Shown here: in pieces, positions 36,090 to 44,271 of the stretch | Layout: each line of letters begins with the position of its first letter | Numbering within the stretch: position 1 is the stretch's first letter | NCBI RefSeq assembly: GCF_002356335.1 | Contig: NZ_AP018165.1 | Coordinates: 1,240,001-1,304,000, forward strand | Source: [Mycobacterium] stephanolepidis | GTDB lineage: Bacteria > Actinomycetota > Actinomycetes > Mycobacteriales > Mycobacteriaceae | Length of the DNA: 64,000 nucleotides | Reading direction: 5' to 3' | Made by a program: the position numbers and the translations under genes | The notes under the pieces: model-generated | Seen by the model: only the letters and a program-made list of their open reading frames with translations | The model's database searches: none | Told to the model about the DNA's origin: nothing

Positions 36090-36160
36090 CGGGGCTGGGT
36101 CGTTCGTCAACAATGCGGTGAGCCATTGCCTACTGGGCGGTAAGGAACAGGGAGAACTAG

Positions 36161-37951
36161 ATGTCCGCAAGCAGCGCCATTCCGTCGAATCCCCGGGATC
36201 GGGTTCACCTGACCGAGGTATTGGCGCAGCTGCCGGGCATGGCCTGGGACCTGCCGATTCTGGCGCGCGGCATCATCAGCGGTGTCAAGTCCAACCCCAA
36301 GGGACGTTGGTCGATCGGCGCGCTCTTCGCCGAGCGCGCCGCCAAGCACGCAGACCGCGTCTTCCTGCGGTTCGAGGGCACCGACATCACCTACGCGCAG
36401 GCGAACGCCACCGCCAACCGGTACGCCGCCACGCTGGCCTCGCACGGCGTGGGCCGCGGTGACGTCGTCGGCATCATGCTGCGCAACTCGCCGCAGACCG
36501 TGCTGCTGATGCTCGCCACCGTGAAGCTCGGTGCCATCGCCGGAATGCTCAACTACAACCAGCGCGGACACGTCCTGGCACACAGCATCGGACTGCTCGA
36601 CTCCAAACTGCTGATCAGTGAGGCCGACTTCGTCGAACCGATCAACGAATCCGGCGCCAACGTGATCTCCCTGCTCACCGGCGACGAGCTGGACCGGGCC
36701 TCGGTGCTCGCGCCCACCACCAATCCCGCCGCCACCGACGCGGTGATGACCAAGGACCGGGCGTTCTACATCTTCACCTCCGGAACCACCGGCCTGCCCA
36801 AAGCCAGTGTGATGACGCACTATCGGTGGCTGCGCGGCATGTCCGGAGTCGGCGACATGGCACTGCGGCTGCGTCCCAACGACGTGCTGTACAGCTGTCT
36901 GCCGCTGTACCACAACAACGCCCTGACCCTCGCGGTATCGACCACCATCAACGCCGGAGCCACACTGGCGATCGGCAAGTCATTCTCGGTCTCGCGCTTC
37001 TGGGACGAGGTCATCGCCAGCCGCGCAACCGCATTCATCTACATCGGCGAGCTGTGCCGTTACCTGCTCAACCAGCCGCCCAAGCCCACCGACCGCCAGC
37101 ACAAGGTGCGCGTCATCATCGGAAACGGACTGCGGCCCGAGCTGTGGGGCGAGTTCACCCACCGTTTCGGCATCAAGCGGGTCTGCGAGTTCTACTCGGC
37201 CAGCGAGTCCAACACCGCGTTCGTCAACGCGCTCAACATCGACCGCACCGTCGGTATCTGCCCGATGCCCATCGCCTACGTCAAGTACGACATCGAGACC
37301 GGAGAACCGCTCCGCAACTCGAAAGGCCATCTGACGAAGGTCGGAGCGGGCGAGGCCGGTCTGCTGATCAGCAAGGTCACCAACCTGGCGCCGTTCGACG
37401 GGTACACCGATCCGACAGCCTCGGAGAAGAAGCTGGTGCGTGACGCCTTCAAGAAGGGCGACACCTGGTTCAACACAGGCGATCTGATGCGCAACCTGGG
37501 TTGGGGACACGCGGCCTTCGGCGACCGACTCGGTGATACCTTCCGGTGGAAGGGCGAGAACGTCGCGACCACGGAGGTGGAAGGTGCACTCGACCACGCC
37601 GACGCCATCGAGGAGGCCACGGTGTTCGGCGTCGAGGTTCCGGGTACGGACGGCCGCGCCGGCATGACCGCCATCAAGCTGCACGACGGTGCCGAGTTCG
37701 ATCCAAAGGCATTGAGCGACATCGTGTACCAGTACCTGCCCGCCTATGCGATGCCGCTTTTCGTCAGGATCGTGGACACCCTGGAGCACACCACCACCTT
37801 CAAGAGCCGCAAGGTGGAGCTGCGTGAGCAGGCATACGGGGAGGCCGTGACCGATCCGCTGTACGTGCTCGCCGGTCGCGCCGAGGGCTATGTCCCGTTC
37901 TACCCGGAGTACGCCGGCGAGGTTGCGGGCGGCCAGCGTCCCAAGGCATAG
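36161..37951 (+). CDS. fadD6: long-chain/very-long-chain acyl-CoA synthetase FadD6 (FATP type)
   Basis: 596 residues with GGGAGAACTAG upstream. Fatty-acid CoA ligase of the FATP/VLACS branch, coupling uptake and activation. AMP motif IFTSGTTGLPKA, the FATP-type block NTGDLMRNLGWGHAAFGDRLGDT broken here after 20 residues to FRWKGENVATTEVE, and the hydrophobic IAGMLNYNQRG segment. The N-terminal stretch AQLPGMAWDLPILARGIISG is amphipathic and likely membrane-associated. Position after the LOG gene and before folP2 matches Rv1206. Confidence 0.94.
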   Translation: MSASSAIPSNPRDRVHLTEVLAQLPGMAWDLPILARGIISGVKSNPKGRWSIGALFAERAAKHADRVFLRFEGTDITYAQANATANRYAATLASHGVGRGDVVGIMLRNSPQTVLLMLATVKLGAIAGMLNYNQRGHVLAHSIGLLDSKLLISEADFVEPINESGANVISLLTGDELDRASVLAPTTNPAATDAVMTKDRAFYIFTSGTTGLPKASVMTHYRWLRGMSGVGDMALRLRPNDVLYSCLPLYHNNALTLAVSTTINAGATLAIGKSFSVSRFWDEVIASRATAFIYIGELCRYLLNQPPKPTDRQHKVRVIIGNGLRPELWGEFTHRFGIKRVCEFYSASESNTAFVNALNIDRTVGICPMPIAYVKYDIETGEPLRNSKGHLTKVGAGEAGLLISKVTNLAPFDGYTDPTASEKKLVRDAFKKGDTWFNTGDLMRNLGWGHAAFGDRLGDTFRWKGENVATTEVEGALDHADAIEEATVFGVEVPGTDGRAGMTAIKLHDGAEFDPKALSDIVYQYLPAYAMPLFVRIVDTLEHTTTFKSRKVELREQAYGEAVTDPLYVLAGRAEGYVPFYPEYAGEVAGGQRPKA

Positions 37952-37964
37952 CCCTTCGGCGGGT

Positions 37965-37970
37965 TACTGT
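37965..37970 (+). promoter_or_regulatory. -10 hexamer TACTGT of HNH gene
   Basis: TACTGT is six bases upstream of GTG 37977; no Shine-Dalgarno sequence is present. Confidence 0.55.
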
Positions 37971-37976
37971 TCCACC

Positions 37977-38306
37977 GTGGGAGTCAGTCGACGGGTGCGC
38001 GCCTCGCGGCGCCGTCAACGTCGGGTGAAGCTTGCCGACAACGACCTCACCGATGAGCAGTGGCTGACGCTCGTGAAAGCCTGGGGTGGCTGCGCCTATT
38101 GCGGCGCCACGGGAACAGCGCTGCAACGTGACTGCGTACAGGCGATCTCCCGCGGTGGCCGGTACACGCTGTCCAACGTGGTGCCGGCCTGCCCGTCCTG
38201 CAATGCGAGTAAATGCAATGCGGAGGTGACCAGCTGGATGCGACGCAAACGGCTCGACGAGAGCGCCTTCCTGCGTCGCTACGTGGAGATCTCAGTAGCA
38301 GGCTAG
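37977..38306 (+). CDS. small HNH-type endonuclease-like protein
   Basis: 109 residues from GTG 37977. A very basic N-terminus (GVSRRVRASRRRQRRVK) is followed by an HNH/zinc-finger module: CAYCGA, then RDCVQAISRGGRYTLSNVV, then PACPSCNASK. Four cysteines (two CxxC) should hold structural zinc. Most HNH proteins have Asp-His at the first catalytic place; here it is Asp-Cys, so cleavage activity is doubtful, though the Asn and the CN-x2-K end of the motif remain. The stop shares CTAG with the convergent epimerase gene. Not a mobile-element gene by context. Confidence 0.8.
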   Translation: MGVSRRVRASRRRQRRVKLADNDLTDEQWLTLVKAWGGCAYCGATGTALQRDCVQAISRGGRYTLSNVVPACPSCNASKCNAEVTSWMRRKRLDESAFLRRYVEISVAG

Positions 38307-39284
38307 CCCGCGGTGTACACGCCGGTCGGTTCGTTGTGGTAGCCCTTGGCTCCGATCTCGCGCGCCAAGGGGCTGCGGAAATCCGCCTCTGCGGCAAAGG
38401 CAATCGAGGATGTGTCCGTAGTCGTAGCGTGGCGTCCAGCCCAGTTCGGTGCGGGCTCTGGTGTTGACGTAGACCCGGTCGATCGTCGGGAACATCGTCC
38501 AGCCGTGTGCCGCATACAGATGGGGTTGCTCGGGGAAGTGTTGTGCTACCACCGTCGGTGCGTCGGTATGCAGCCGCGCGATATCGGCGCGCGAGAAAGG
38601 CGTTGTCGCCGAGACCACGTACTTAGCCCAGCCGATGTCGGGCGCGCGTTCGGCCGCCAGGAGGTGTGCCTCGACGACGTCGGCCAGATCCACCCGGCGA
38701 TAGAGGTATTCGTTGGCCTTCGCATTCTCATCGGAGTAGCGCGCCCGGACCGCATCGTTGTCGTCCTGCTCGGGGAAGAATCGCGAGGTGCGCAGCACGA
38801 TGATCGGCAACCCGCAGTCCTGATGCACCACATGCGCGATGTCTTCCGCGGCGGTCTTGGTGGCACCGTAGATGTTCTTGGGTACCGGTGCCACGTCCTC
38901 GGTGATCCAGGCGGCCACCTCGGCGCCTACCAAGGCATGTCCGAATGCACTGGTGGTGCTTGTGTAGACAAATCCGGTCACGCCCGCGGCGACGGACTCT
39001 TCCAGGAGTGCGAGCGTGCCGTCGATGTTGGTCTCGACGAAGTCGGCCCGCGTGTGCGAGCCCACATGCGGTTTGTGCAGGGTTGCGGTGTGCAGCACCG
39101 ACGTCACCCCGGCCATCGCCTCTGTGATAACCGCGCGGTCGGCGATCGACCCGACGATGTCCGTGACCGGGCCAGGCGCGATGTCGATGCCGACGACGTC
39201 GGCGCCGCCCCGGCGCAGTGTGCTGACCAGCGCCTCTCCGAGATGGCCCGAGGATCCGGTGACCAGGAATCGATGTGCGCCCAT
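38303..39284 (-). pseudogene. NAD-dependent epimerase/dehydratase with apparent C-terminal +1 frameshift
   Basis: Extended SDR protein from ATG 39284 (alternative ATG 39299). NAD motif TGSSGHLGEAL at the start, IYGATKTAAED as the Tyr-x3-Lys active site. The frame is normal to GWTPRYDYGHILDCL; it then reads CRRGGFPQPLGARDRSQG and runs past its neighbour. The adjacent frame gives AAEADFRSPLAREIGAKGYH and NEPTGVYTAG, a natural C-terminus for this family, ending at 38303 in a CTAG shared with the HNH gene. Deleting one A from AAA (38396-38398) joins the frames. About 327 residues when restored. Substrate, probably a nucleotide sugar or related compound, is unknown. Confidence 0.8.
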
Positions 39285-39322
39285 GCGCCCATACTGCATA
39301 GGCCCGCAAGTCATTTCGCTCG

Positions 39323-39380
39323 CCGAGTGGGACACGTGGGCGGGAAACCGAGGAAAATCTCGCCCACGTGTCCCACTCGG
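39323..39380. repeat. perfect 20-bp inverted repeat in divergent epimerase/folP2 region
   Basis: Arms at 39323-39342 and 39361-39380 are exact reverse complements, separated by 18 bases. Each arm contains CACGTG. It lies between divergent genes, so it is not a terminator for either. It could block or anchor transcription, or be a dispersed repeat. Confidence 0.75.
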
Positions 39381-39404
39381 TGTAGCCGCAGAGGCGCTGG
39401 CCTG

Positions 39405-39410
39405 CACAAT
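39405..39410 (+). promoter_or_regulatory. -10-like hexamer CACAAT of folP2
   Basis: CACAAT keeps the A at position 2 and T at position 6 of the -10 element and ends six bases before GTG 39417. Confidence 0.45.
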
Positions 39411-39416
39411 GAGGGC

Positions 39417-40292
39417 GTGCATGAGACGTTTTGTGGACGGCCCGTCCGCACCGATCGTGCCCTCATCATGGCGATCGTCAACCGCACACCGGACTCCTTC
39501 TACGACCGAGGTGCCACCTTCACCGACGAAGCCGCCCAGTTCGCTGTGCACAAAGCGGTGGCCGACGGCGCCGATGTGGTGGACATCGGCGGCGTCAAGG
39601 CCGGCCCGGGCGAGAACGTCGACGCGGAGGCCGAGATAGCGCGGGTGGTGCCCTTCATCGAATGGGTGCGCAGTGCTCATCCTGACCTGCTGATCAGCAT
39701 CGACACCTGGCGTACCGAGGTTGCGGAGAAGGCCTGCGCGGCAGGCGCCGATCTCATCAATGACACCTGGGCCGGCACCGATCCCGAGCTACCGGCGGTG
39801 GCGGCTGCCCATGGCGCCGGACTGGTTTGCTCACATACCGGTGGCGCGGTGCCGCGTACCCGGCCCTATCGGGTGAACTACGGGACCGAGGTGGACGGTG
39901 TCGTCCATGCGGTCATCGCCGAGGTGACCGCGGCCGCCGAACGCGCGGTGGCTGCGGGGGTGTCGAAGGACTCGATTCTGATCGATCCGACGCATGACTT
40001 CGGCAAAAATACCTTCCACGGGCTCGCTTTGTTGCGCCACGTAAACGATCTCGTTAATACCGGGTGGCCGGTGCTGATGGCATTGAGCAACAAGGATTTC
40101 ATCGGGGAGACTCTTGGTGTGGGACTGACGGAACGACTCGAAGGCACTCTCGCCGCCACCGCGCTGGCGGCGGCGGCCGGTGCCCGCATGTTCCGGGTGC
40201 ATGAAGTCGGCCCCACACGCCGCACGCTGGAAATGGTGGGCTCCATCGTCGGAACCCGCCCGCCGGCGCGAACAGTGAGGGGGTTGGCATGA
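39417..40292 (+). CDS. folP2: dihydropteroate synthase homologue FolP2
   Basis: 291 residues from GTG 39417; the open frame extends far upstream but only this part is homologous. DHPS fold: IMAIVNRTPDSFYDRGATF (pterin-site loop), VDIGGVKAGPGE, LINDTWAG and ILIDPTHDFGKNTF. In M. tuberculosis FolP2 lacks normal DHPS activity, and FolP1 serves folate synthesis; the substituted motif DIGGVKAGPGE, where DHPS has DIGGESTRPG, agrees with that. It is coupled to gpgS by ATGA overlap, so a role tied to glucosylglycerate/MGLP synthesis is possible but unproven. Confidence 0.92.
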   Translation: MHETFCGRPVRTDRALIMAIVNRTPDSFYDRGATFTDEAAQFAVHKAVADGADVVDIGGVKAGPGENVDAEAEIARVVPFIEWVRSAHPDLLISIDTWRTEVAEKACAAGADLINDTWAGTDPELPAVAAAHGAGLVCSHTGGAVPRTRPYRVNYGTEVDGVVHAVIAEVTAAAERAVAAGVSKDSILIDPTHDFGKNTFHGLALLRHVNDLVNTGWPVLMALSNKDFIGETLGVGLTERLEGTLAATALAAAAGARMFRVHEVGPTRRTLEMVGSIVGTRPPARTVRGLA

Positions 40293-41224
40293 CCCATCAA
40301 CTAGACGGAGTAGTCGGTATCGATCCGAGCTGGCTGGAAACGCACAGTTGGAATCGGCCCGATTGGACCGTCGAGCAGCTCATCGCCGCGAAGAAGGGCC
40401 GCACCGTTTCGGTGGTCCTGCCCGCGCTCAACGAGCAGGAGACGGTCGCCGCGGTCGTCGACACCATCAGCCCGCTGCTGGGCGGTCTGGTGGACGAGCT
40501 GATCGTCCTCGACTCGGGCTCCACCGATGACACCGCGATCCGGGCCGTGGCCGCGGGTGCGCGCGTGGTCAGCCGCGAACAGGCGCTGCCTGAGGTGCCG
40601 CCCAATCCGGGCAAGGGCGAAGTGCTGTGGCGGTCGGTGGCCGCGACCACCGGCGACGTGATCGCCTTCGTCGACTCCGATCTGATCGACCCCGATCCGA
40701 TGTTCGTGCCGCACCTGCTCGGCCCGCTGTTGTTGGGTCAGGGTGTCCACTTGGTCAAGGGCTTCTACCGGCGTCCGCTCAAGGTCAGCGGCTCCGAGGA
40801 TGCCAATGGTGGTGGGCGGGTGACCGAATTGGTGGCCCGGCCCATGCTCGCCGCACTCCGGCCCGAGCTGAGTTGCGTGGTGCAGCCGCTGGGCGGTGAG
40901 TACGCCGGCACCCGGGAGCTGCTGTCGTCAGTGCCCTTCGCACCCGGATACGGCGTCGAGATCGGTCTACTGATCGACACGTACGACCGCCTGGGACTCA
41001 ATGCCATCGCCCAGGTGAACCTGGGTGTGCGCAGCCACCGCAACCGGCCGCTGGTCGAGCTCGGGGTGATGAGTCGTCAGGTGATGGCCAGCATGCTGTC
41101 GCGGTGCGGGATTCCCGACTCAGGAGTGGGCATCACCCAGTTCTTCGCCGACGGCGACGGGTTCACGCCGCGCAGCTCCACGGTGTCGCTGGAGGATCGT
41201 CCACCGATGAACACCCTGCGCTGA
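40289..41224 (+). CDS. gpgS: glucosyl-3-phosphoglycerate synthase GpgS
   Basis: 311 residues. GT81 enzyme that transfers glucose from an NDP-glucose to 3-phosphoglycerate, the first step towards methylglucose lipopolysaccharides. N-terminal strand VVLPALNEQETV, metal-binding DxD motif in AFVDSDLIDPDP, and the acceptor region RSHRNRPLVELGVMSRQVM at the C-terminal side. The ATG overlaps folP2 by four bases, as Rv1208 follows Rv1207. The phosphatase GpgP is not in the window. Confidence 0.95.
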   Translation: MTHQLDGVVGIDPSWLETHSWNRPDWTVEQLIAAKKGRTVSVVLPALNEQETVAAVVDTISPLLGGLVDELIVLDSGSTDDTAIRAVAAGARVVSREQALPEVPPNPGKGEVLWRSVAATTGDVIAFVDSDLIDPDPMFVPHLLGPLLLGQGVHLVKGFYRRPLKVSGSEDANGGGRVTELVARPMLAALRPELSCVVQPLGGEYAGTRELLSSVPFAPGYGVEIGLLIDTYDRLGLNAIAQVNLGVRSHRNRPLVELGVMSRQVMASMLSRCGIPDSGVGITQFFADGDGFTPRSSTVSLEDRPPMNTLR

Positions 41225-41227
41225 GTC

Positions 41228-41719
41228 TCAGGTCTTCGGGACCTCGCGCTCACCTTCGGTGGCGGACCAGACGGTGACGATCATGTGGTCGTCGTCGAGT
41301 CGCACGGCGGAGGCTCCCTCGATGTCCGCGACGTAGAACGGCGCGAAGCGGCGCCCGCGCAGATCGAATCCGATTGTGGCGTAGAGATGCTCGGCGAACG
41401 CGGCGTGCAGGTCGAGATCCTGCTCGTCGTGCACGGTGCCCCAGACCTTGGCGTCACCCTGGCTGATGCGGGTGTCGGTGGTGGCCGTGTGCAGCTCGAA
41501 GCGAGGGTCGCGGGCAAGGTCCGCGAGCTTGGCGGTGGCGGGCATGCCGCCGACGATCAGCCTGCCCTCGAAGATTCGGGGTTCCATCGGGCTGATCCGC
41601 GGGGCGCCACTGCGGCGCAGCGTCGAGAGAAAACACAGATTGTGCGTCGCGGTGTGGCGGCGGGTGAAGACGTCGGCGATGTTCGGAGCCAGCTCGGTGA
41701 ACTCTTGCCAGGAGGTCAT
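41228..41719 (-). CDS. pyridoxamine-5'-phosphate-oxidase-like (PPOX/FDOR) protein
   Basis: 163 residues from ATG 41719. Split beta-barrel protein of the PPOX/flavin-deazaflavin reductase superfamily. Typical parts: TATHNLCFLSTLRRSGAPRI, FEGRLIVGGMPATAKLADLA, DPRFELHTATTDT and VWGTVHDEQD. It resembles mycobacterial proteins annotated as F420- or heme/flavin-binding PPOX proteins; the cofactor cannot be fixed from sequence. TACCGT six bases upstream of the ATG indicates a leaderless start. Divergent from the DivIVA-like gene. Confidence 0.83.
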   Translation of the reverse strand: MTSWQEFTELAPNIADVFTRRHTATHNLCFLSTLRRSGAPRISPMEPRIFEGRLIVGGMPATAKLADLARDPRFELHTATTDTRISQGDAKVWGTVHDEQDLDLHAAFAEHLYATIGFDLRGRRFAPFYVADIEGASAVRLDDDHMIVTVWSATEGEREVPKT

Positions 41720-41725
41720 GGCCCC

Positions 41726-41731
41726 ACGGTA
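41726..41731 (-). promoter_or_regulatory. -10 hexamer TACCGT of PPOX gene
   Basis: On the minus strand TACCGT precedes ATG 41719 by exactly six bases. Confidence 0.55.
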
Positions 41732-41738
41732 GGTCGCG

Positions 41739-42083
41739 ATGTCACACCTCGCTGGCAAGATCAGTGTCGTGACGTTCGCACTGACGTATCTGCTGGTTCT
41801 CGTCGCGGTGGCCGCCGTGCTGTTCGTGCTGGGCTCGATACTCTTCGGCCGCGGGGAGGAGTTGCCTGCGCTGCCCAAGGGCACCACCGCGACAGTCCTG
41901 CCCGCCGATGACGTGGCCGGTGCCGATGTGGATGCCGTCAAGTTCTCGTTGGTGTTCCGCGGGTACAAGGCCAGCGAGGTCGACTGGGTGTTGGACCGGC
42001 TTGCCCGCCAGATCGACGAGCTGCGTGCCGAGCTCGACGAGGTGCGGGGCGCCCGGCCCGGTATCGAAGCCAATGCCGAATAA
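41739..42083 (+). CDS. membrane protein with DivIVA-like domain (Rv1209-like)
   Basis: 114 residues from ATG 41739; GTG 41769 (VTFALTYLLVLVAV) is equally plausible and would place the membrane helix at the very N-terminus. After the helix and a linker (GRGEELPALPKGTTATVLP) comes AVKFSLVFRGYKASEVDWVLDRLARQ with a short coiled coil, the DivIVA domain of the TIGR03544 type. Such proteins may link the membrane to the polar growth machinery; no function is shown. It overlaps tag by 11 bases, as Rv1209-Rv1210. Confidence 0.85.
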   Translation: MSHLAGKISVVTFALTYLLVLVAVAAVLFVLGSILFGRGEELPALPKGTTATVLPADDVAGADVDAVKFSLVFRGYKASEVDWVLDRLARQIDELRAELDEVRGARPGIEANAE

Positions 42084-42663
42084 GGAGCCCTCGCGCTGTT
42101 CCTGGGCCGCCGACCCGCCCGGGTCGACGTTGTACGCCGACTATCACGACAACGAGTGGGGACGCCCGCTGTACGGGCGTGACGCGTTGTTCGAGCGGCT
42201 GTGCTTGGAGGCCTTCCAGAGCGGCCTGGCGTGGATCACCATCTTGCGCAAACGTGAGGGGTTCCGCCGTGCGTTCGACGGCTTCACACCGGAGAAGGTT
42301 GCCCGGTATGACGACAAGGACGTGACGCGGCTGATGGCCGACGTCGACATCGTGCGGAACCGCGCCAAGATCGAGTCGGCCATATCCAATGCCCGGGTCG
42401 TCCTCGATCTGGACACCGATCTTTCGGACCTGTTGTGGTCGTTCGCGCCGAAACGCCGCGCCCGGCCGCAACGTCTTTCCGACGTGCCCGCAGTGACCGA
42501 GGAGAGCACGGCGATGGCCAAAGAACTCAAACGTCGGGGGTTCCGTTTTGTGGGTCCTACCACGGCATATGCCCTGATGCAGGCCACCGGGATGGTCGAC
42601 GATCATGTGCGCTCCTGCTGGGTTCCGCGAGTCGAAACCGCCCCCTCCGGAAGGTCCAGTTGA
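42073..42663 (+). CDS. tag: 3-methyladenine DNA glycosylase I (Tag)
   Basis: 196 residues from ATG 42073, within the end of the previous gene. Excises 3-methyladenine from alkylated DNA. Family opening RCSWAADPPGSTLYADYHD then NEWGRPL, the conserved ERLCLEAFQSGLAWITILRKR segment, and GFRFVGPTTAYALMQATGMVDDH with the zinc/HhH region. Length is typical of TagA (Rv1210, 204 residues). Confidence 0.94.
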   Translation: MPNKEPSRCSWAADPPGSTLYADYHDNEWGRPLYGRDALFERLCLEAFQSGLAWITILRKREGFRRAFDGFTPEKVARYDDKDVTRLMADVDIVRNRAKIESAISNARVVLDLDTDLSDLLWSFAPKRRARPQRLSDVPAVTEESTAMAKELKRRGFRFVGPTTAYALMQATGMVDDHVRSCWVPRVETAPSGRSS

Positions 42664-42688
42664 GGGTCTGCTGTCCCCAGATGTCCGC

Positions 42689-42739
42689 GATAGGGAAGAA
42701 TGGTTCAGTGAAACGGCAGCTCAGATAGGGAACAATGGT
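42689..42739. repeat. tandem 16-bp direct repeat upstream of DUF3117 gene
   Basis: GATAGGGAAGAATGGT (42689-42704) and GATAGGGAACAATGGT (42724-42739) differ at one base and start 35 bases apart. The spacing is near three and a third helical turns. They may be duplicated promoters (GAANAAT as -10) or two sites for one regulator. Confidence 0.6.
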
Positions 42740-42784
42740 CGGAGATGCCGAACACCCTTGGCTGGAATTTGGAGGGAGCACACG

Positions 42785-42952
42785 ATGGCGGCCATGAAGC
42801 CCCGAACCGGCGACGGTCCTCTCGAGGCTACGAAAGAGGGGCGCGGGATCGTTATGCGCGTGCCACTGGAAGGTGGCGGTCGCCTGGTGGTCGAGCTGAC
42901 CCCCGATGAGGCTGCCGCACTCGGCGACGAACTCAAGAACGTCACCAGCTAG
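42785..42952 (+). CDS. DUF3117 small conserved protein (Rv1211-like)
   Basis: 55 residues: MAAMKPRTGDGPLEATKEGR, then GIVMRVPLEGGGRLVVE and a helical end LTPDEAAALGDELKNV. Highly conserved in actinobacteria, function unknown. GGAGGGAG about ten bases upstream is a strong ribosome binding site, and the 120-base leader holds the duplicated 16-bp element. In-frame sequence upstream of 42785 is not part of the family. Confidence 0.9.
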   Translation: MAAMKPRTGDGPLEATKEGRGIVMRVPLEGGGRLVVELTPDEAAALGDELKNVTS

Positions 42953-42967
42953 GCCTTGCCTCGGGCG

Positions 42968-44179
42968 TTAGCCGCAGACTTTTTGATAGATCTGCAGCGT
43001 CATGTCCGCGATATGCGCCCACGAGAACTCTTCGATACATCGCGCCCTACCGGCATTTCCAAACTCGGTGGCGCGAGCCGGGTCCGCGACCAACGCGTTG
43101 ACCGCATCGGCGAGCCCTGCCTCGAAGGCCGCGGCTTCGCTGCTCTCGTATGCCACCAGCGCTCCGGTGACACCGTCGATCACCACCTCGGGGATGCCGC
43201 CGACACGCGATCCCACGACCGCTGTGCCACATGCCATGGCCTCAAGATTGACGATGCCCAGCGGTTCGTAGATCGACGGGCATACAAACACCGTTGCCGC
43301 GGAAAGTATTTCTCGCAGTTTGGGGATGGGGAGGAACTCGCGTATCCAGTGCACTCCGGGCCGTGCCGCGGCTAACTCGGTCACGGCACCGGTGATCTGC
43401 TCGGCGATCTCGGGAGTGTCCGGCTCTCCGGCGCACAAGATCAACTGCACCTCGGGGGAGAAGCGGTGTGCCGCGGACACCAGGTGCGCGAGACCCTTTT
43501 GCCGGGTGATGCGGCCGACGAACACGGCAATCGGGCGGTCCAGATCCACGCCGAGTTCGGCGAGAACCGAGCCCGGTTGGGCGATCGCCTCGGCTGGATC
43601 AACCGGGTACCAGGTGGTGGTGTCGATTCCGTTGCGCACCACATGGATCCGACTTGGGTCCAAATCGGGATAGGTCGCGATGATGTCTTCGCGCATCCCG
43701 CTGCTGACCGCGATGACGGCGTCAGCGGCGTGTATCGCGGTGTGTTCCACCCACGAGGACACCCGGTACCCGCCGCCGAGCTGTTCGGCCTTCCACGGGC
43801 GACGTGGCTCCAGGGAATGTGCGGTCAAAACGTGTGGGATGCCGTGCAGCAGCTTGGCCAGATGTCCCGCCAGACCCGTGTACCAGGTGTGTGAATGCAC
43901 CACCGATGCGCCGGCCGCCGCTGCGGCCATCACCAGATCGGCCGACAAGGTCGTCAAGGCGGGATTGGCACCATCCAGCGCGGGGTCGGGCCGGTGCACG
44001 AAGGCGCCCTCGCGGGGTGCGCCCATGCAGTGCACCTCGACATCGCACAGTGTGCGCAGCTGAGCCACCAGCTCGGTGACGTGAACACCGGCCCCGCCAT
44101 ACACCTCGGGTGGGTACTCCCGCGTCATCATTGCCACCCGCGTCGGGGATGAGTCGCGCGCGTGAAGACCCTCCGTCAT
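42968..44179 (-). CDS. glgM: GlgM/GlgA-type alpha-maltose-1-phosphate synthase
   Basis: 403 residues from ATG 44179, seven bases after TACGGT (GTG 44185 is the alternative). GT4-family enzyme that, in mycobacteria, joins ADP-glucose and glucose-1-phosphate into maltose-1-phosphate, feeding the GlgE pathway to alpha-glucan. N-terminal REYPPEVYGGAGVHVTELV, nucleotide-binding VGRITRQKGLAHLVSAAHR, and the E-x7-E motif in SIYEPLGIVNLEAMACG. Divergent from glgC, which makes its ADP-glucose substrate. Confidence 0.94.
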   Translation of the reverse strand: MTEGLHARDSSPTRVAMMTREYPPEVYGGAGVHVTELVAQLRTLCDVEVHCMGAPREGAFVHRPDPALDGANPALTTLSADLVMAAAAAGASVVHSHTWYTGLAGHLAKLLHGIPHVLTAHSLEPRRPWKAEQLGGGYRVSSWVEHTAIHAADAVIAVSSGMREDIIATYPDLDPSRIHVVRNGIDTTTWYPVDPAEAIAQPGSVLAELGVDLDRPIAVFVGRITRQKGLAHLVSAAHRFSPEVQLILCAGEPDTPEIAEQITGAVTELAAARPGVHWIREFLPIPKLREILSAATVFVCPSIYEPLGIVNLEAMACGTAVVGSRVGGIPEVVIDGVTGALVAYESSEAAAFEAGLADAVNALVADPARATEFGNAGRARCIEEFSWAHIADMTLQIYQKVCG

Positions 44180-44186
44180 AGCCACG

Positions 44187-44264
44187 ACCGTAGTAGGTGG
44201 CCCCGACGACCGCAGGCCCGCCGGGGGTGTACCGCTGGCCGCTTCTGCCGAGTGCCGATAGGTT
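44187..44264. promoter_or_regulatory. divergent glgM/glgC promoter region
   Basis: Minus strand: TACGGT (44192-44187), seven bases before glgM ATG. Plus strand: TAGGTT (44259-44264), seven bases before glgC ATG 44272. Both fit leaderless starts, so the two ADP-glucose pathway genes can be co-controlled from one 92-base region. Confidence 0.5.
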
Positions 44265-44271
44265 GATTGCT

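Noticed and set aside
38346..39416. Long upstream extension of the folP2 reading frame
   Set aside because: It runs antisense through the epimerase gene and has no similarity to DHPS; the conserved protein begins at GTG 39417.
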